Notes: generated by a model from the sequence alone, not told the origin. DNA of 64,000 bases from Siphonodentalium dalli (GCA_032622095.1 CP136063.1:34754106-34818105); one strand, 5' to 3'; numbered from the stretch's first letter, positions 1-9,789 are shown. Program-made: numbers and translations.

Positions 1-49
1 GTTCTCCTGGGAGGGAATTCCATCTGGCTCAGTAAGAAGAGCTACAGAT

Positions 50-453
50 CAAGCCTGCAAATAGCGCGTCTGTCATTTGCAGAATGAGGTCCCCAGAGGG
101 TGAATTTAGTGATGCTATCCCGCAAAGCGGGCTAGCATCACCAAATTCACCCTCTGGAGACCTCATTCTCCTTAGGCTTCATCTTCTGGGAAGTATCTAT
201 AGCATCAAATTAAGATTGTTTTTAGTTACATTTCCCTTCTAGGAAGTTTCTATATCCCCTAATTTGCAGAAGATAAAATTCATAATTGAGGTGCCCAATG
301 GGTGAACATCACCAACTTCAACTGGGGAACTTCAATCTGATCCTAGGTCTGCCATATCAGTTGAAGGCATAAGCAGAATAAGGTCCCCTGAGGGTGAATT
401 TAGTGATGACAGACGACAGACACGCTATGACAGACACGCTATTTGCAGGCTTG
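50..453. mobile_element. Foldback MITE with 8-bp target duplication
   Basis: Both ends carry a long inverted repeat: the left begins CAAGCCTGCAAATAGC and the right ends GCTATTTGCAGGCTTG. The 8-bp direct repeat CTACAGAT lies immediately outside (42-49 and 454-461), which fits a target-site duplication. Inside is a second inverted repeat (about 80-170, arms starting GCAGAATGAGGTC) and a partial third copy near 380. No coding sequence is present. A shorter relative with its own 8-bp duplication lies at 8490-8648. An 8-bp duplication fits hAT-like or P/Merlin-like transposition, but the termini do not look typical of hAT, so I leave the superfamily open. Confidence 0.75.
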
Positions 454-567
454 CTACAGATACAAAGAATGTCGTCACCAAAATAAAAGAGTAGTGATTG
501 TGGACCACATATAAGAAAGATTCTACAAGAAAGATTCTAAATCCAAATTAAGACAAATATCAACCTA

Positions 568-942
568 CCCTGCTGGACAAAACAAGTGTCCAGTGTCACC
601 GCGGTGTATTTGCCGTTCAGCCGCGGTGTCAGAGTTTGTAACTGCAGTTGAGCACCGCGGCCGAACGGCATGTACATTGCGGCCAAACGGCAAGCACATC
701 TTGGCCGAAAGGCAACTACAACGCGACCGAATGGCATGCACACCGTGGTTAGATTTCTGGTTTGTATCGTCTTTTTTCAGTTTAATGAATTTACACCGCG
801 GCAACTACATCATGGCTGAATGGAAAGTACACCGCGGCCCAACTGTAGTTAGCCGGTGGAGCTGCGGTGTAGTTGCATTTCGGCCGCAGTGGCAACGCTA
901 ACCGCACCGCGGTTAAGTGGACACTTGTTTTGTCCAGCAGGG
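568..942. mobile_element. Mariner-type MITE, TA target site
   Basis: The terminal inverted repeats run CCCTGCTGGACAAAACAAGT on the left and its complement on the right (ACTTGTTTTGTCCAGCAGGG), flanked on both sides by TA (566-567, 943-944). The 375-bp interior is much more GC-rich than its surroundings and is built from short repeats of a CCGAACGGCA-like motif in both orientations plus several CCGCGG sites. This composition opens three overlapping frames that look protein-like but are only translations of the repeat. The TA duplication fits Tc1/mariner transposition; no transposase is encoded. Confidence 0.75.
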
Positions 943-1339
943 TATTTTGGGGGGATTTGTTTAGAACTGATGTGTTGTCATGGAATTTGAAACTACAGGA
1001 AACTGATCTAAATGTCATGAGAAGTTCCCCGACCTCATTTTTACAGCAGTAATAAGTGTGTTTTCAGTCAAATCATCTGATTGATAAATGCGATGAAATT
1101 CTTTCCAAAGCATATTCCATATAATTTAGCCAGAGCCCGATGTGATATTCCACCTCAAAAACTAAAGGGAGTGGAAATATATATCTTAGGGATAGACCTA
1201 TAATTGGAACGATGATCAACATCTGTGGATGAATAGATGACTCAACAATCACCAGAAAAACGAAACCCGTCATCACAAAAAATAAGAAACATACCCCTGC
1301 CCTTGGTGACGAATCGCTATCCACAGACAAAACACATGG
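943..1339. other. Intergenic stretch, nothing recognised
   Basis: About 400 bases of AT-rich sequence between two MITEs. The open frames here are under 95 codons and resemble no family I know. I see no repeat or RNA structure. Confidence 0.5.
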
Positions 1340-1342
1340 TAA

Positions 1343-1752
1343 GGCCAAAAAAAAAAACTCTTTGTTTCCGATACCCTGCCTGGCTGAGATTTTCTTGCCT
1401 GCCTCAAATTTTTGTTTTCAATTTTCTCCAGAAGGCTAGTCAAAAGTTACCTGTTAGAGTGTCAATGTGAATATTTATTGTTTTTTCCCCAATCCCGAAA
1501 GCAAAAATAAGTCAGTTATTGGTAAAGATCATACTGCAGAGTGAATGAATTCAAGGGACAGCATGTTTTTACTCAATGCTTGGCTCATTTTCAATGCACA
1601 TTGATCTACAATATTCCATGGGGCTGTAACTACACTATTATATCACTTACGACTGAAAGGTTTAAAAAAACAAAATTGTAAAAAAAATCCCTGCCTGCCT
1701 GTCTGGAAAATTATCCCATTGTTATCGGAAACAGAAGTTTTTTGTTTTGGCC
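1343..1752. mobile_element. PIF/Harbinger-type MITE, TAA target site
   Basis: The left end reads GGCC, an A-run, then CTCTTTGTTTCCGATA; the right end is the complement, with two or three mismatches. The element is flanked by TAA on both sides (1340-1342 and 1753-1755). A GG-starting inverted repeat of about 30 bp with a 3-bp TWA duplication is the usual signature of PIF/Harbinger elements. The 410-bp interior is noncoding and contains CTGCCTGCCT-like strings near both ends. Confidence 0.7.
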
Positions 1753-1880
1753 TAATTCAAAAGATAACCCATCAACTTTCAAAATAACTCTCCCTTCAAC
1801 ATTGGCTTTGATTATACCCGATCGACTCTAACGTACGGCACACGCAGAACAAATCTAACAACATATATATCGGAGAGGTA

Positions 1881-2622
1881 TTGCTTATATGTAGCACTAA
1901 AGCTGAGGTCAGTGATCACAACACAAAGATGTTGCAGGAAAAGTGCACCAATTTTTTCACCATTGATGCTCAGGATTACAAGACAAATAAGGCAACTGGA
2001 GTTAGTGTGAGACTAAACAGACCGTGTAGCTCAAAGCAGTTGAAGACATATTTGCTTCAGTTCATTGTCCTAGCTAAAGGTTGCAGAGTCATGTTGGTGA
2101 AGAATCTAGACATTGATGATGGTTTGGTGAATGGTGTTATTGGAACTGTAGTAGACATGAACAATTTTGGAAAATGTTGACATAGATATGAAAAGAGTGT
2201 ATATCCGGTTTGACAATGAAAGAGTTGGGAGGAAAAGACTTTCTGGCCTAGAAGGTGAAATGCGAACAATTGAAATTGCACCAGACGAACGTCACATTGG
2301 AAGTAACCAAGTAACTGTCAGAAAACAGTTCCCATTGACTTTGTCGTATGCATGTACGATCCATAAGGCTCAAGGAATTACGCTGGAAAAGGTTGTTATC
2401 TCATTGAAAAATATATTCGCACCTGGTATGGCCTATGTTGCATTGAGTCGGGTGACATCCCTTGAAGGACTTTCAATAATAAACTGTGCATCTCATGAGT
2501 TCACTGATAAGATCTATTGTGATAAGAACATCTCAAAAGCGCTCGACAGAATGCCAAATTTCATTGAAGCTGAGAAAACCCCATCTGGCGAGTGTTTAAG
2601 AATCATTTTGTACCAAATATAA
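1881..2622 (+). pseudogene. Helitron/Helentron-type helicase, C-terminal part (frameshifted)
   Basis: Two overlapping frames give the C-terminal third of a PIF1-like DNA helicase of the kind carried by Helitrons, which would unwind DNA during rolling-circle transposition. The first frame (1881-2180) includes the segment CRVMLVKNLD followed by GLVNGVIGTV, typical of the region between the helicase cores. The second (from about 2165 to 2622) contains TLSYACTIHKAQGITL, the conserved motif of the second RecA-like core, and YVALSRVTSLEGL, the final motif with its arginine finger. A frameshift around 2165-2180 separates the two. The Walker A region and the Rep/HUH nuclease expected upstream are absent, so this is a truncated fossil. 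The downstream endonuclease-like frame supports the Helentron branch rather than canonical Helitrons. Confidence 0.85.
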
Positions 2623-2628
2623 TGAAAA

Positions 2629-2985
2629 TGTGCATGCTATGGATGCAGTGTTAAAGGACACAATGATGTCATTGTAATATACAGGCCTCAACAACATGCG
2701 GTAAAAGTGTTCACACCAAAACTACATGAAATATTTTCAGTAATTGAGCAGTACACAAATGTGCTACTGATGGGTGACTTTAATCAGAATGCCTTAGAAA
2801 ATTCTTTTCCGAGTACCCTTATAGAAAGCAAAGGTTTTCAACAAATAGTCAGTTTCCCTACAACAGAAACTGGTACTCTGTTAGATCATGTTTACTTTAA
2901 AGGAGATCTCACTGCATCTTGCAGCAGATTGTCTGAATATTATAGTTATCATGAAGGAATTGCCATTGATGTAAATACCACTTAA
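2629..2985 (+). pseudogene. Endonuclease/exonuclease/phosphatase-like domain of the Helentron
   Basis: The frame is the same as that of the helicase just upstream, separated only by two consecutive stops (TAA TGA at 2620-2625). It reads DVIVIYRP, then VLLMGDFNQNA, then TLLDHVYFKG. GDFN and LDHVY are hallmark motifs of the C-terminal half of the endonuclease/exonuclease/phosphatase fold, also seen in retrotransposon apurinic-type endonucleases: the Asp and Asn coordinate metal and the later Asp-His pair is catalytic. Helentrons are known to carry such a domain after the helicase, so the two frames are probably one former protein. The N-terminal half of the nuclease fold, with its first metal-binding Glu, is missing. 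Confidence 0.75.
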
Positions 2986-3565
2986 AAATGAAGCTATCTT
3001 CATTTCATTATACCTTCAAATTGTAGGTATATTATAGTTATGTTATAGTAGATGCATGCGGCACCCAGTGTTGTTCGGGTGAGAATGCACACTTTTTAGA
3101 GGCGGTCCTTCAAGTCATCTGGGCAAACAGAACCAATTGCATGACTATTTCAAGTTACACTATCTTTTTTGCTGATAAAAAACGCTCTTTATTGCTAATT
3201 ATTACTGTATCTTTAGTCATTAAGTGCATCCTTAAGTTAACCGCACATATTCCGTGACATTCCCCATGTCATTTTACTTTTGTGGAACATTTTATTTATA
3301 TGACCTATTTGTATTTCAGTCTGATGTATCGCTTTGAACAGAACAGAACGGTGTAAAGTTGTACTGTTGCAATGAAGAGGATGGAGTGCATTGATGAATA
3401 CCAACCTTCTTCAATATGGGCAGTTTCAATGTTCACATGAAAACAACTGAAAAAAAGAGGATGATCACTGGAAAGAATGACCTTTGGACCTTTGGAAATG
3501 GGATTGTATGTATGATATATATAATTTATTATATTATGATCAGCATTGTTATGCCCCGATCCTCG
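2986..3565. other. AT-rich spacer, nothing recognised
   Basis: No coding frame of note, no inverted repeat and no tandem repeat that I can support. It could include the decayed 3' end of the Helentron, but I see no hairpin plus CTAG end. Confidence 0.45.
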
Positions 3566-3806
3566 TTCAACGAGAATGGTGCGATCAATACAGACCGGGG
3601 AACGAGAATGGTACGATCGATACAGACCCGTGGGTGAACGAGAATGGTACGATCGATACAGACCCGTGGGTGAACGAGAATAGTATGATCGATATAGACC
3701 CGTGGGGAATGAGAATGGTACGATCGATACAGCACCGTGGGTGAACGAGAATGGTACGATCGATACAGACCAGTGGGTGAATGAGAATGGTACGATCGAT
3801 ACAGAC
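3566..3806. repeat. 36-bp minisatellite, about 7 copies
   Basis: The unit begins AACGAGAATGGTACGATCGA and continues ATACAGACCCGTGGGTG. Copies differ by point changes and small indels, the most divergent being at both edges. Because 36 is a multiple of three and several frames lack stops, the array produces long open frames on both strands; these are artefacts. Confidence 0.9.
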
Positions 3807-3810
3807 TTTC

Positions 3811-4090
3811 AAGACGCAATATGAATTTCTATGTTAGTTACTATTTATGTATTTTGTTGTATTTATTTTACATTATTTATGTTGTATGCAGTTGTATACA
3901 GTTTTATATTTTACATTATGTTATTATGTTTGGTTTTCTTTTGTTTTATTTCAGTTTATTGTTTCATTTTGTTTTCTGCCGAATTCAATCACCATGATAA
4001 CCATTTGGAGTTCAGAGATATGCACAGTTGAGTTTACTTTTAATATTTATTGTCTATTATTTATGGTACTCAAGGGAAGCCGTCTTCAGC
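3811..4090. other. Very T-rich spacer
   Basis: A strongly T-rich stretch on the plus strand whose open frames translate to Phe/Tyr/Leu-rich strings through composition alone. Nothing recognised. Confidence 0.4.
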
Positions 4091-4097
4091 ACATATG

Positions 4098-4546
4098 TGA
4101 CCCGCCATATCAAATCCAGTCGGAAGTCGGGATTTTTTTACCCTGTGCCAATGCATTCTCTTATATATGCGAGTCGACCATAGGTCGCCTCGCATATATA
4201 AGAGAATGCATTGGCTTAACAATTTTTTATCATGTTTTTTAAATAAATGTTTCTTACAATTTTTAGGACATAAAATAAAAAAAACATCCTGCAGGGAGCC
4301 CCACACATATATATAAGAACATAGAAGAGTGTCATCTGCTCATGTTTGTCTGGGGCTCTGTATGGGTGAAATTATAAAATTGTTAAAGAATATAAGAACA
4401 AATTATTAAAATTGTAAAAAATTGTCAGGCCAATGCATTCTCTTATATATGCGAGGCGACCTATGGTCGACTCGCATATATAAGAGAATGCATTGGCACA
4501 GGGTAAAAAAATCCCGACTTCCGACTGGATTTGATATGGCGGGTCA
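4098..4546. mobile_element. Inverted-repeat element carrying two 69-nt palindromes
   Basis: The terminal inverted repeats begin TGACCCGCCATATCAAATCC and are perfect for about 43 bp outside the inner module. Both ends are flanked by the 6-mer CATATG (4092-4097, 4547-4552), itself palindromic, so the duplication length is ambiguous. Nested inside, from 4141 to 4503, is a module ending CCCTGTGCC...GGCACAGGG with TA on both sides. The module begins and ends with near-perfect palindromes at 4147-4215 and 4429-4497: 27-bp arms, a one-base mismatch, a further 5-bp stem CGACC/GGTCG and a 3-nt loop. No protein is encoded. The inner module resembles the element at 14115-14567. Confidence 0.8.
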
Positions 4547-4574
4547 CATATGTTCCTAGATTTAATGGACCTAC

Positions 4575-5011
4575 ATGTATATTGATCCAGTCACAGTTCC
4601 GATTCCCACCTTTTCATCAGGACTGGAGGAAGCCTTAAGAAATGGCAATATTTTGGCATCATTCAACCACTTAATATCAGAATGTGCAAGCTACTATATG
4701 AATGTGTGTGTGATCAAGGAGTCATCAGAGTACAAGCTTCTATATGAATGTGTGTGTGATCAAGGAGTCATCAGAGTACAAGCTTCTATATGAATGTGTG
4801 TGTGATCAAGGAGTCATCAGAGTACAAGATTTCAAAAGATGGAAATGAATCCCAATCTACTTCTACTGTAATTGTTGCAGACAAACCATCATCGCCAGCG
4901 ATATTGTATGAAGATATATTGGATGAGCCGTTAATCATTGATGAAAGAGATCATCAATCTGATACAGACATTACTTCTGCTACATCAACGACACAATATT
5001 GTTCGGAATAA
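4575..5011 (+). pseudogene. Unrecognised coding remnant interrupted by the 46-bp VNTR
   Basis: Before the VNTR a frame reads PIPTFSSGLEEALRNGNILA, and after it another reads KISKDGNESQSTSTVIVADK followed by an acidic Asp/Ser/Thr-rich tail ending at a stop at 5009-5011. Joining them would need removal of the repeat copies. The composition (a folded-looking segment, then a low-complexity acidic linker) looks protein-derived, and the second half is repeated in unit B (20329-20550) with one residue changed. It precedes the integrase-like remnant and may belong to the same former element. I do not recognise the family. Confidence 0.35.
4694..4831. repeat. 46-bp VNTR, 3 copies (unit A)
   Basis: The unit starts CTATATGAATGTGTGTGTGA and contains TCAAGGAGTCATCAGAGTAC. 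Three copies are present here against ten in unit B. The unit matches a stretch of the adjacent open frame (VCVIKESSEYK), so the repeat appears to have arisen by duplicating coding sequence; 46 is not a multiple of three, so extra copies break the frame. Confidence 0.9.
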
Positions 5012-5352
5012 AAGATATTTGAAGACAAATTCTATGGCCGATATCCATTCCAGTGGAATTCATACCAATTAATGGTTCAGTTCACTCCAGCAAATGCTTT
5101 GACAATAACTGCAAGATGGGTCCTGATTTTGTTGGAACTGTGTGCAATATGGGTCCTGATGTTGTTGGAACTGTGTGTAAATCATATTTTTTAATAACTT
5201 GATTTGAGCTAATTCTAATTTTTTGCGGATGATACAATAATAATATGATTACGTGTGCACAAACCTAAATAATATGGAGGTTGAACAACATATAGAGGAG
5301 GAAATGCGACAAAAACTTCTTTCATTAGCGTGAATGTTGGAACAGGGCCGTA

Positions 5353-5925
5353 ATGTTGGAGATGAATTGGAGTGAATTATTGACATTCAGAATCAATATT
5401 CTTCAATATGTTCATGTGATATTTCAAATGACAGTTGCAGCATTACAAAATTTAAAAGTACCATCTACGTCTCGTTGTGATGATCAAAATCGAGTTGCAT
5501 TTGTACTAAATCGTGACCAGGATGAAAGAGGTGCAACAAAATTTGTAATTCCAAGAGAAATGCTGGAGTCCATGGTTTTTCTGCTGCTACCAATGCCAAC
5601 ATCCTTTGTGTCAGTATAAAAACTATTAAGAGGAGGATTAGTGAATATGGGATAAGTGTTTGTTCAACATAGTCAATTATCTGACGAGGAGCTTGAGGCT
5701 GAAATTCAGACCATCATAAGAGATTTTCCGAATGTTGGTTATAAATCCATTGGTACACTTCTGCGTTCCAATGGGGCATTGAGTACCCCAAGTGAGACTA
5801 CGTTCTGCGGTGTGAAATGTCGATTCCCAAGGTACTCTGATACGCAGATTGCTTATTACCTCTCACAGATTACAACGGAGGACATACAGTGGCGTTATAC
5901 CATTTGGATGGAAATCACAAACTCA
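5353..5925 (+). pseudogene. Integrase-core (DDE) transposase-like remnant, unit A
   Basis: Reading across frames gives the pattern of a widespread animal integrase-like transposon protein. A segment ending FVIPREMLE is followed, in a shifted frame, by ANILCVSIKTIKRRISEYGI, a helix-turn-helix DNA-binding unit. Then comes SQLSDEELEAEIQTIIRDFP with VGYKSIGTLLRSNG, the second N-terminal helical domain. Finally, in another frame, HLDGNHKLI marks the start of the catalytic core, where the Asp would be the first catalytic residue. The rest of the core is gone. At least three frameshifts are needed. Compared with unit B this copy has an extra 2-bp deletion near 5670 that breaks the link between the helix-turn-helix and the SQLSDEEL segment. 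The family assignment is from recalled motif similarity. Confidence 0.65.
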
Positions 5926-6001
5926 TATGTAATTTAGGAAGAAATAACTGATTGTAAGCTCTGACATTGTTGATAGTCATGAACAACTCTGATATGCGGG
6001 T

Positions 6002-6277
6002 ATGCTACCCATCAATTTACAACAGGCATTATTAACTCTTCTGAGACGCATCGAGATAATTAACAGTGATGTTACTTGTGCTGATGTTCACAGAACCTTG
6101 CCAAATATTGTGGTTTTGCATGACTGTGAAATGTGTGTCAAAGAGATATCGCAGTTTGCCGACGAATCCCCGATAGACAAGAGCTCTGGGCATGGCGTTG
6201 ATGAAACCCCGATAGACCAGAGCTCTGAGCATGGCGTTGACGAAACAGCTGTATCGGTTAGCACCACTAAACAATAG
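6002..6277 (+). other. Open frame of 91 codons with internal repeat, function unknown
   Basis: The frame begins LPINLQQALLTLLRRIEIIN and ends with a two-and-a-half-fold repeat of a 13-residue unit (DESPIDKSSGHGV / DETPIDQSSEHGV / DETAVS). It is preserved residue for residue in unit B (21562-21837), which reflects recent duplication and not necessarily selection. It lies about 75 bases after the integrase-like remnant and could be the tail of the same element. No family recognised. A minus-strand frame over the same bases is a shadow. Confidence 0.3.
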
Positions 6278-6640
6278 CCATGGGTGTCTGCTTGAATAAC
6301 TATTATTCAGGTATTAATATTTGTGTTTTATGAGAACACAATCGTGATGAAACATGTTTTAAATAAGAAATTCAGAAGTGCAAAGTGATAGCTGTTAATA
6401 GTTACAGTGTGTTTAACACTTCCGGTAGAGAACACATGACAGGAAGTGAAAATGAGCGCAGATAATTTAGAGCGGTTGTTTCGAATGGAGGATTTTATGG
6501 AGCGAGAATGAAAGATTAAAATGAACTAATATATCAATATCAAAGAGCGAAGATCAGAGAGCGAATACCTGGACTGGAACAGGTGAGCTATGTTACCAGA
6601 CTTAACAATACCGGTAGCAAAATAAAAGCAATAAAATAAA
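6278..6640. other. Spacer with no supported gene
   Basis: A 19-codon frame starting MSADNLERLFRMEDFMERE lies at about 6452 after a purine-rich context. Unit B has the ATG mutated and the frame extended, so I do not call a gene. It could be a decayed first exon of the lectin-like gene downstream. Confidence 0.3.
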
Positions 6641-6654
6641 TATGAGTCTTGGGG

Positions 6655-6831
6655 CATTTAAAGTGTCTCATGTGGGCGGGTTGGCAACATGGGGAGCCGA
6701 ACAGCGGGACCTTGTATAACTCTTTGCTCATCTGGGGCGGAGATTACACATTCAGGGACATCCCATGCACATACTCCTACCGTTATATCTGTGAAATCAT
6801 AACCGGGTATCAAGGTTCACCGGATCATTGA
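6655..6831 (+). pseudogene. C-type lectin domain terminal exon, copy 1 (unit A)
   Basis: This encodes the C-terminal half of a C-type lectin-like domain, the fold used by secreted and membrane carbohydrate- and pattern-binding proteins. The segment WAGWQHGEPN matches the long-loop region with the Glu-Pro-Asn signature of mannose-type Ca-binding sites. GGDYTFRDIPC and YRYICEI match the terminal strands with the last two conserved cysteines (the usual W-D-C...ICE pattern). The frame ends with a stop after ITGYQGSPDH. It begins after a possible AG acceptor (TTTAAAG at about 6655-6663). No N-terminal half is found upstream, so it is an orphan or dead exon. Further copies follow at once. Confidence 0.7.
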
Positions 6832-6939
6832 TTAGTGCGAACATAATGATGTCTGTCAAGTGAGAGAGATGATATCAAATCACACATATTCAGCAAAGAA
6901 GCTGTTGAAGGAAGATGAGGTGGTCGATATGAGGGAATC

Positions 6940-7073
6940 GTATCAGCGGGACCTCGTATGACTCTGTGCTCATCTGGGGCGGAGATTACACGTTCAGGGA
7001 CATCCCATGCACACACTCCTACCGTTATATCTGTGAAATCATAACCGGGTATCAAGGTTCGCCACATCGTTGA
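6940..7073 (+). pseudogene. C-type lectin terminal exon, copy 2 (unit A)
   Basis: A tandem copy of the previous exon plus its 3' flank. It keeps GGDYTFRDIPC, YRYICEIITG and the terminal stop, but the part upstream of the GGDY strand has diverged and lost the WAGWQ-GEPN segment and its frame. The flank GCGAACATAATGATGTCTGT is shared by all copies, so the duplicated block was exon end plus 3' untranslated region. Confidence 0.65.
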
Positions 7074-7137
7074 TTAGTGCGAACATAATGATGTCTGTCA
7101 AGTGAGAGAGATGATATCAATCGTATTCATCATGACT

Positions 7138-7227
7138 GTCACATTCAGGGACATCCCATGCACATACTCCTACCATTATATCAGCGAAATCATAACCGGG
7201 TATCAAGGTTCGCAGTATCATTGATCA
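7138..7227 (+). pseudogene. C-type lectin terminal exon, copy 3 (unit A), last cysteine lost
   Basis: Short third copy beginning TFRDIPC and continuing YHYISEIITG: the last conserved Cys of the ICE motif is Ser here, which would remove the long-range disulphide. The shared downstream flank follows. Unit B carries two such degenerate copies in place of one. Confidence 0.6.
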
Positions 7228-7685
7228 GTGCGAACATAATGATGTCTGTCAAGCGAGAGAGATGATGTCAAATCACACATATTCAGCAAAGAAGCTGTTG
7301 AAGGAAGATGAGGTGGTCGATATGAGGGAATGGAGATGGATCTATGGTATGATGTAAGAACTTGCAGAAGATTGCAAAAGTAACTACCATAATATTACTA
7401 AAAACATTTATACCATAATTGCCTATTCTATTGTGTGTCTAATACCCATTTTGTAAACTTCATCTTTACATCCTACTGTGGGTATATATATTTTGTAACA
7501 GAATGCCGTTATCGATATGGTATCTGCCCCTTAATAAATTATGTTAATAATAACAATGTGTCCCTTTAAGACTTTTCTAAACCTTCCTAAATATGTTAAC
7601 TTCTTTGTTCATTGTCTAACCCAAACCTAACTTGGGACATTTTCTAAAAACTTTATCTCTCTATCTATAGCGGTGATTTGTTCAT
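7228..7685. other. Spacer, lectin 3' flank then anonymous sequence
   Basis: The first 120 bases are the flank shared by the lectin exon copies. The remainder is AT-rich with nothing recognised. Confidence 0.4.
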
Positions 7686-7975
7686 TGTGCTACCCAACCA
7701 ACACGGATCCTAATTACAAACAATAAACACACCTGTGAAAGCCTAATGAGATCTGTGCTACCCAACCAACACGGAGCCTAATTACAAACAATAAACACAC
7801 CTGTGATAGCCTAATGAGATCTGTGCTACCCAACCAACACGGATCCTAATTACAAACCATAAACACACCTGTGATAGCCTAATGAGATCTGTGCTACCCA
7901 ACGAACACGGATCCTAATTACAAACAATAAACACACCTGTGATAGCCTAATGAGATCTGTGCTACCCAACCAACA
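7686..7975. repeat. 68-bp tandem repeat, just over 4 copies (unit A)
   Basis: The unit starts TGTGCTACCCAACCAACACG, continues GATCCTAATTACAAACAATA, and ends AATGAGATC. Copies differ by a few substitutions. The same array with the same copy number is in unit B (23432-23722), so it was stable since the duplication, unlike the neighbouring VNTRs. Confidence 0.9.
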
Positions 7976-8094
7976 TGATGATATAAGTATGTTTTGTCAA
8001 GGTTTTGGGTCATGTAATAAATAGAATCTACAACTCATCCCCAGTTTACAGTTGTAGATCCTCTATTTATTGCATACCTCCATTTTGGGAGAAC

Positions 8095-8360
8095 AATGGA
8101 GGGGATAATTTAATATGTTACAGTCAATGGAGTGATAAAGAATGTTGAAATGTGCAAGTAATATTAAATGTCAACATGAAGAGATACATGTGTATTTATA
8201 AAGTAAAATCCAAGATTGCAGCTAGCAGCCATATTGTGGTGCAAGCGGGATGTCTCATTGAAAGATTCCACCAGATCAATTATGATCAAACTATGGGATG
8301 ATTTGGCGAAATGAAACAAAGTGATATAGGGAAAACGTACCAGTAACCTTTGAGGTTTCA
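8095..8360. repeat. Isolated diverged monomer of the 43-48 kb satellite family
   Basis: The sequence GATAATTTAATATGTTACAG and the later GTAAAATCCAAGATTGCAGC align with the edge of the satellite block at about 43950-44080 (same order and spacing). One copy in each unit shows the satellite family also exists as a dispersed repeat. Confidence 0.6.
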
Positions 8361-8489
8361 AAATTCAATTTGCTGACATCTCTGACAACGGCAGCAGAGA
8401 CACAGATAACGGTAAATATGGATTTACACAATTGTGTATTTTATATGGCATCTAGATGTACCAGTATGTTGAAGACTTAGGATTGTATG

Positions 8490-8648
8490 CAAGCCTTGAA
8501 ATAGGGTGTCTGTCATTTGCAGAATGAGGTCCCCAGAGGGTGAATTTAGTGCTGCTACCCCGCATAGCAGGCTAGCGGGGTAGCATCACTAAATTCGCCC
8601 TCTGGGGACATCATTCTGCAAATGACAGACACCCTATTTCAAGGCTTG
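8490..8648. mobile_element. Foldback MITE with 8-bp target duplication (unit A)
   Basis: An almost complete palindrome of 159 bp: CAAGCCTTGAAATAGGGTGT on the left and its complement on the right, flanked by the direct repeat ATTGTATG (8482-8489, 8649-8656). It is the compact relative of the element at 50-453, and its arms share the GCAGAATGAGGTCCCCAGAG string. The unit B copy at 24228-24386 is in the same place, so insertion predates the duplication. Confidence 0.85.
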
Positions 8649-8842
8649 ATTGTATGAACATGATCAATTAATTGGTACTATAATATCATTCAAACTTATG
8701 TTTGCACTTTGCAGTGCGAGATGACATAACCATGTGAAGCTGAAATGTGTATTAAGTAAACATGATATATATGTAGCGAATGTATTCAAACAAATTGAGT
8801 TGGCGTTTGTTTTATTACATGCAGCTTAAATGGCTGTTTTAA

Positions 8843-9300
8843 CCCTTTACCCAACAAAGCGGCCAAATACGCCCAAATAAAGCTTCAACAGCCTAAAATA
8901 TCTTCGGTCTGTCTCAATAACACCATACAAATATGGATATCATTAGAACTGGTTCATTGACCACATTGTGATGGTTACAGTTATGCCCTGTGCCAATGCA
9001 TTCTCGTATATATGTGAGTCGACCATAGGTCGCCTCGCAATTATAAGAGAATACATTGGCCTAAAAACATTCTTTTTTTTAACACTTTTTACCACTTTTT
9101 CTTACATTCTTTAACAATTTTATAATTTTTTCTTACATTTTTTAACAATTTTTATGAAATTTTTCTACATTCTTTGACAATTTTATCATTTTTAATATGT
9201 GTTAAGCCAATGCATTCTCTTATATATGCGAGGTGACCTATGGTCAACTCGCATATATAAGAGAATGCATTGGCACAGGGCCATTCTGTTGGTTAAAGGG
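8843..9300. mobile_element. piggyBac-type MITE with TTAA ends and two hairpins (unit A)
   Basis: TTAA flanks both ends (8839-8842, 9301-9304). The terminal repeats start CCCTTTACCCAACAAAG on the left and end CTGTTGGTTAAAGGG on the right. A TTAA duplication with CCC...GGG termini is the piggyBac signature. Inside lie two copies of the 27-bp-arm palindrome (about 8995-9061 and 9221-9289), the left one with several substitutions. No transposase is present. Confidence 0.8.
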
Positions 9301-9404
9301 TTAAGTTGTGCATGTGTTAGTAATAGGAATAATAAAACATCAGTTAAAAAATGACAATATGGTTGAGATTGATTTGAGAGAGTTTAATTGATAGAATCGT
9401 ATCC

Positions 9405-9546
9405 ATGGTGACTGTCAAAGACGGGAGCCTCATGTGCGTGGGTTGGTACCCGGGCAGCCGAACATCTATGGCAACGATTACATGTTCCGGGATGTCACAT
9501 GCACATACTCCCCCTATTACATCTGCGGAATCACTACCGGGTAACT
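9405..9546 (+). pseudogene. C-type lectin terminal exon, divergent type (unit A)
   Basis: After a frameshift following VGWYPG the sequence reads QPNIYGNDYMFRDVTC and then YYICGITTG with a stop, aligning to GEPN...GGDYTFRDIPC...YICEIITG in the 6.6-7.2 kb copies. It keeps both terminal cysteines but replaces the ICE glutamate by Gly. It is therefore a second, older lectin exon lineage in the same unit. The long open frame over it is in the wrong phase. Confidence 0.55.
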
Positions 9547-9631
9547 TAAACCTGGTTTCATTCTGCGGCTACTCTAAATTAAATCTCATTCCGCGGCTAT
9601 GTCAATCCGTATTATTCGAGGTAGTGTTGCC

Positions 9632-9692
9632 TCACTAAATTCACCCTCTGGGGACCTCACTCTTCAAATGACAGGCACACTAAACTCAGGCT
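9632..9692. repeat. Half copy of the foldback MITE
   Basis: Contains CACTAAATTCACCCTCTGGG and CTCACTCTTCAAATGACAGG, matching one arm of the elements at 50-453 and 8490-8648 without the other arm. Also present in unit B at about 25307-25367. Confidence 0.6.
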
Positions 9693-9789
9693 TAAATGAT
9701 ATTTTTAATTAATGAAGGAAGAAAATGAATGCAGTTAAAATTAAACATTTACTCAGAGTGAGAGGAAATCATCAGTATGGTCATAATGG

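Noticed and set aside
537-901. Three overlapping frames rich in AVRPRC/AFGRN
   Set aside because: Translations of short GC-rich repeats inside a mariner-type MITE; all frames on both strands look alike.
4147-4215. Hairpin as an RNA gene, terminator or microRNA precursor
   Set aside because: Copies occur as opposed pairs at element ends with matching flanks, so they are transposon termini; a transcript role cannot be judged from sequence.
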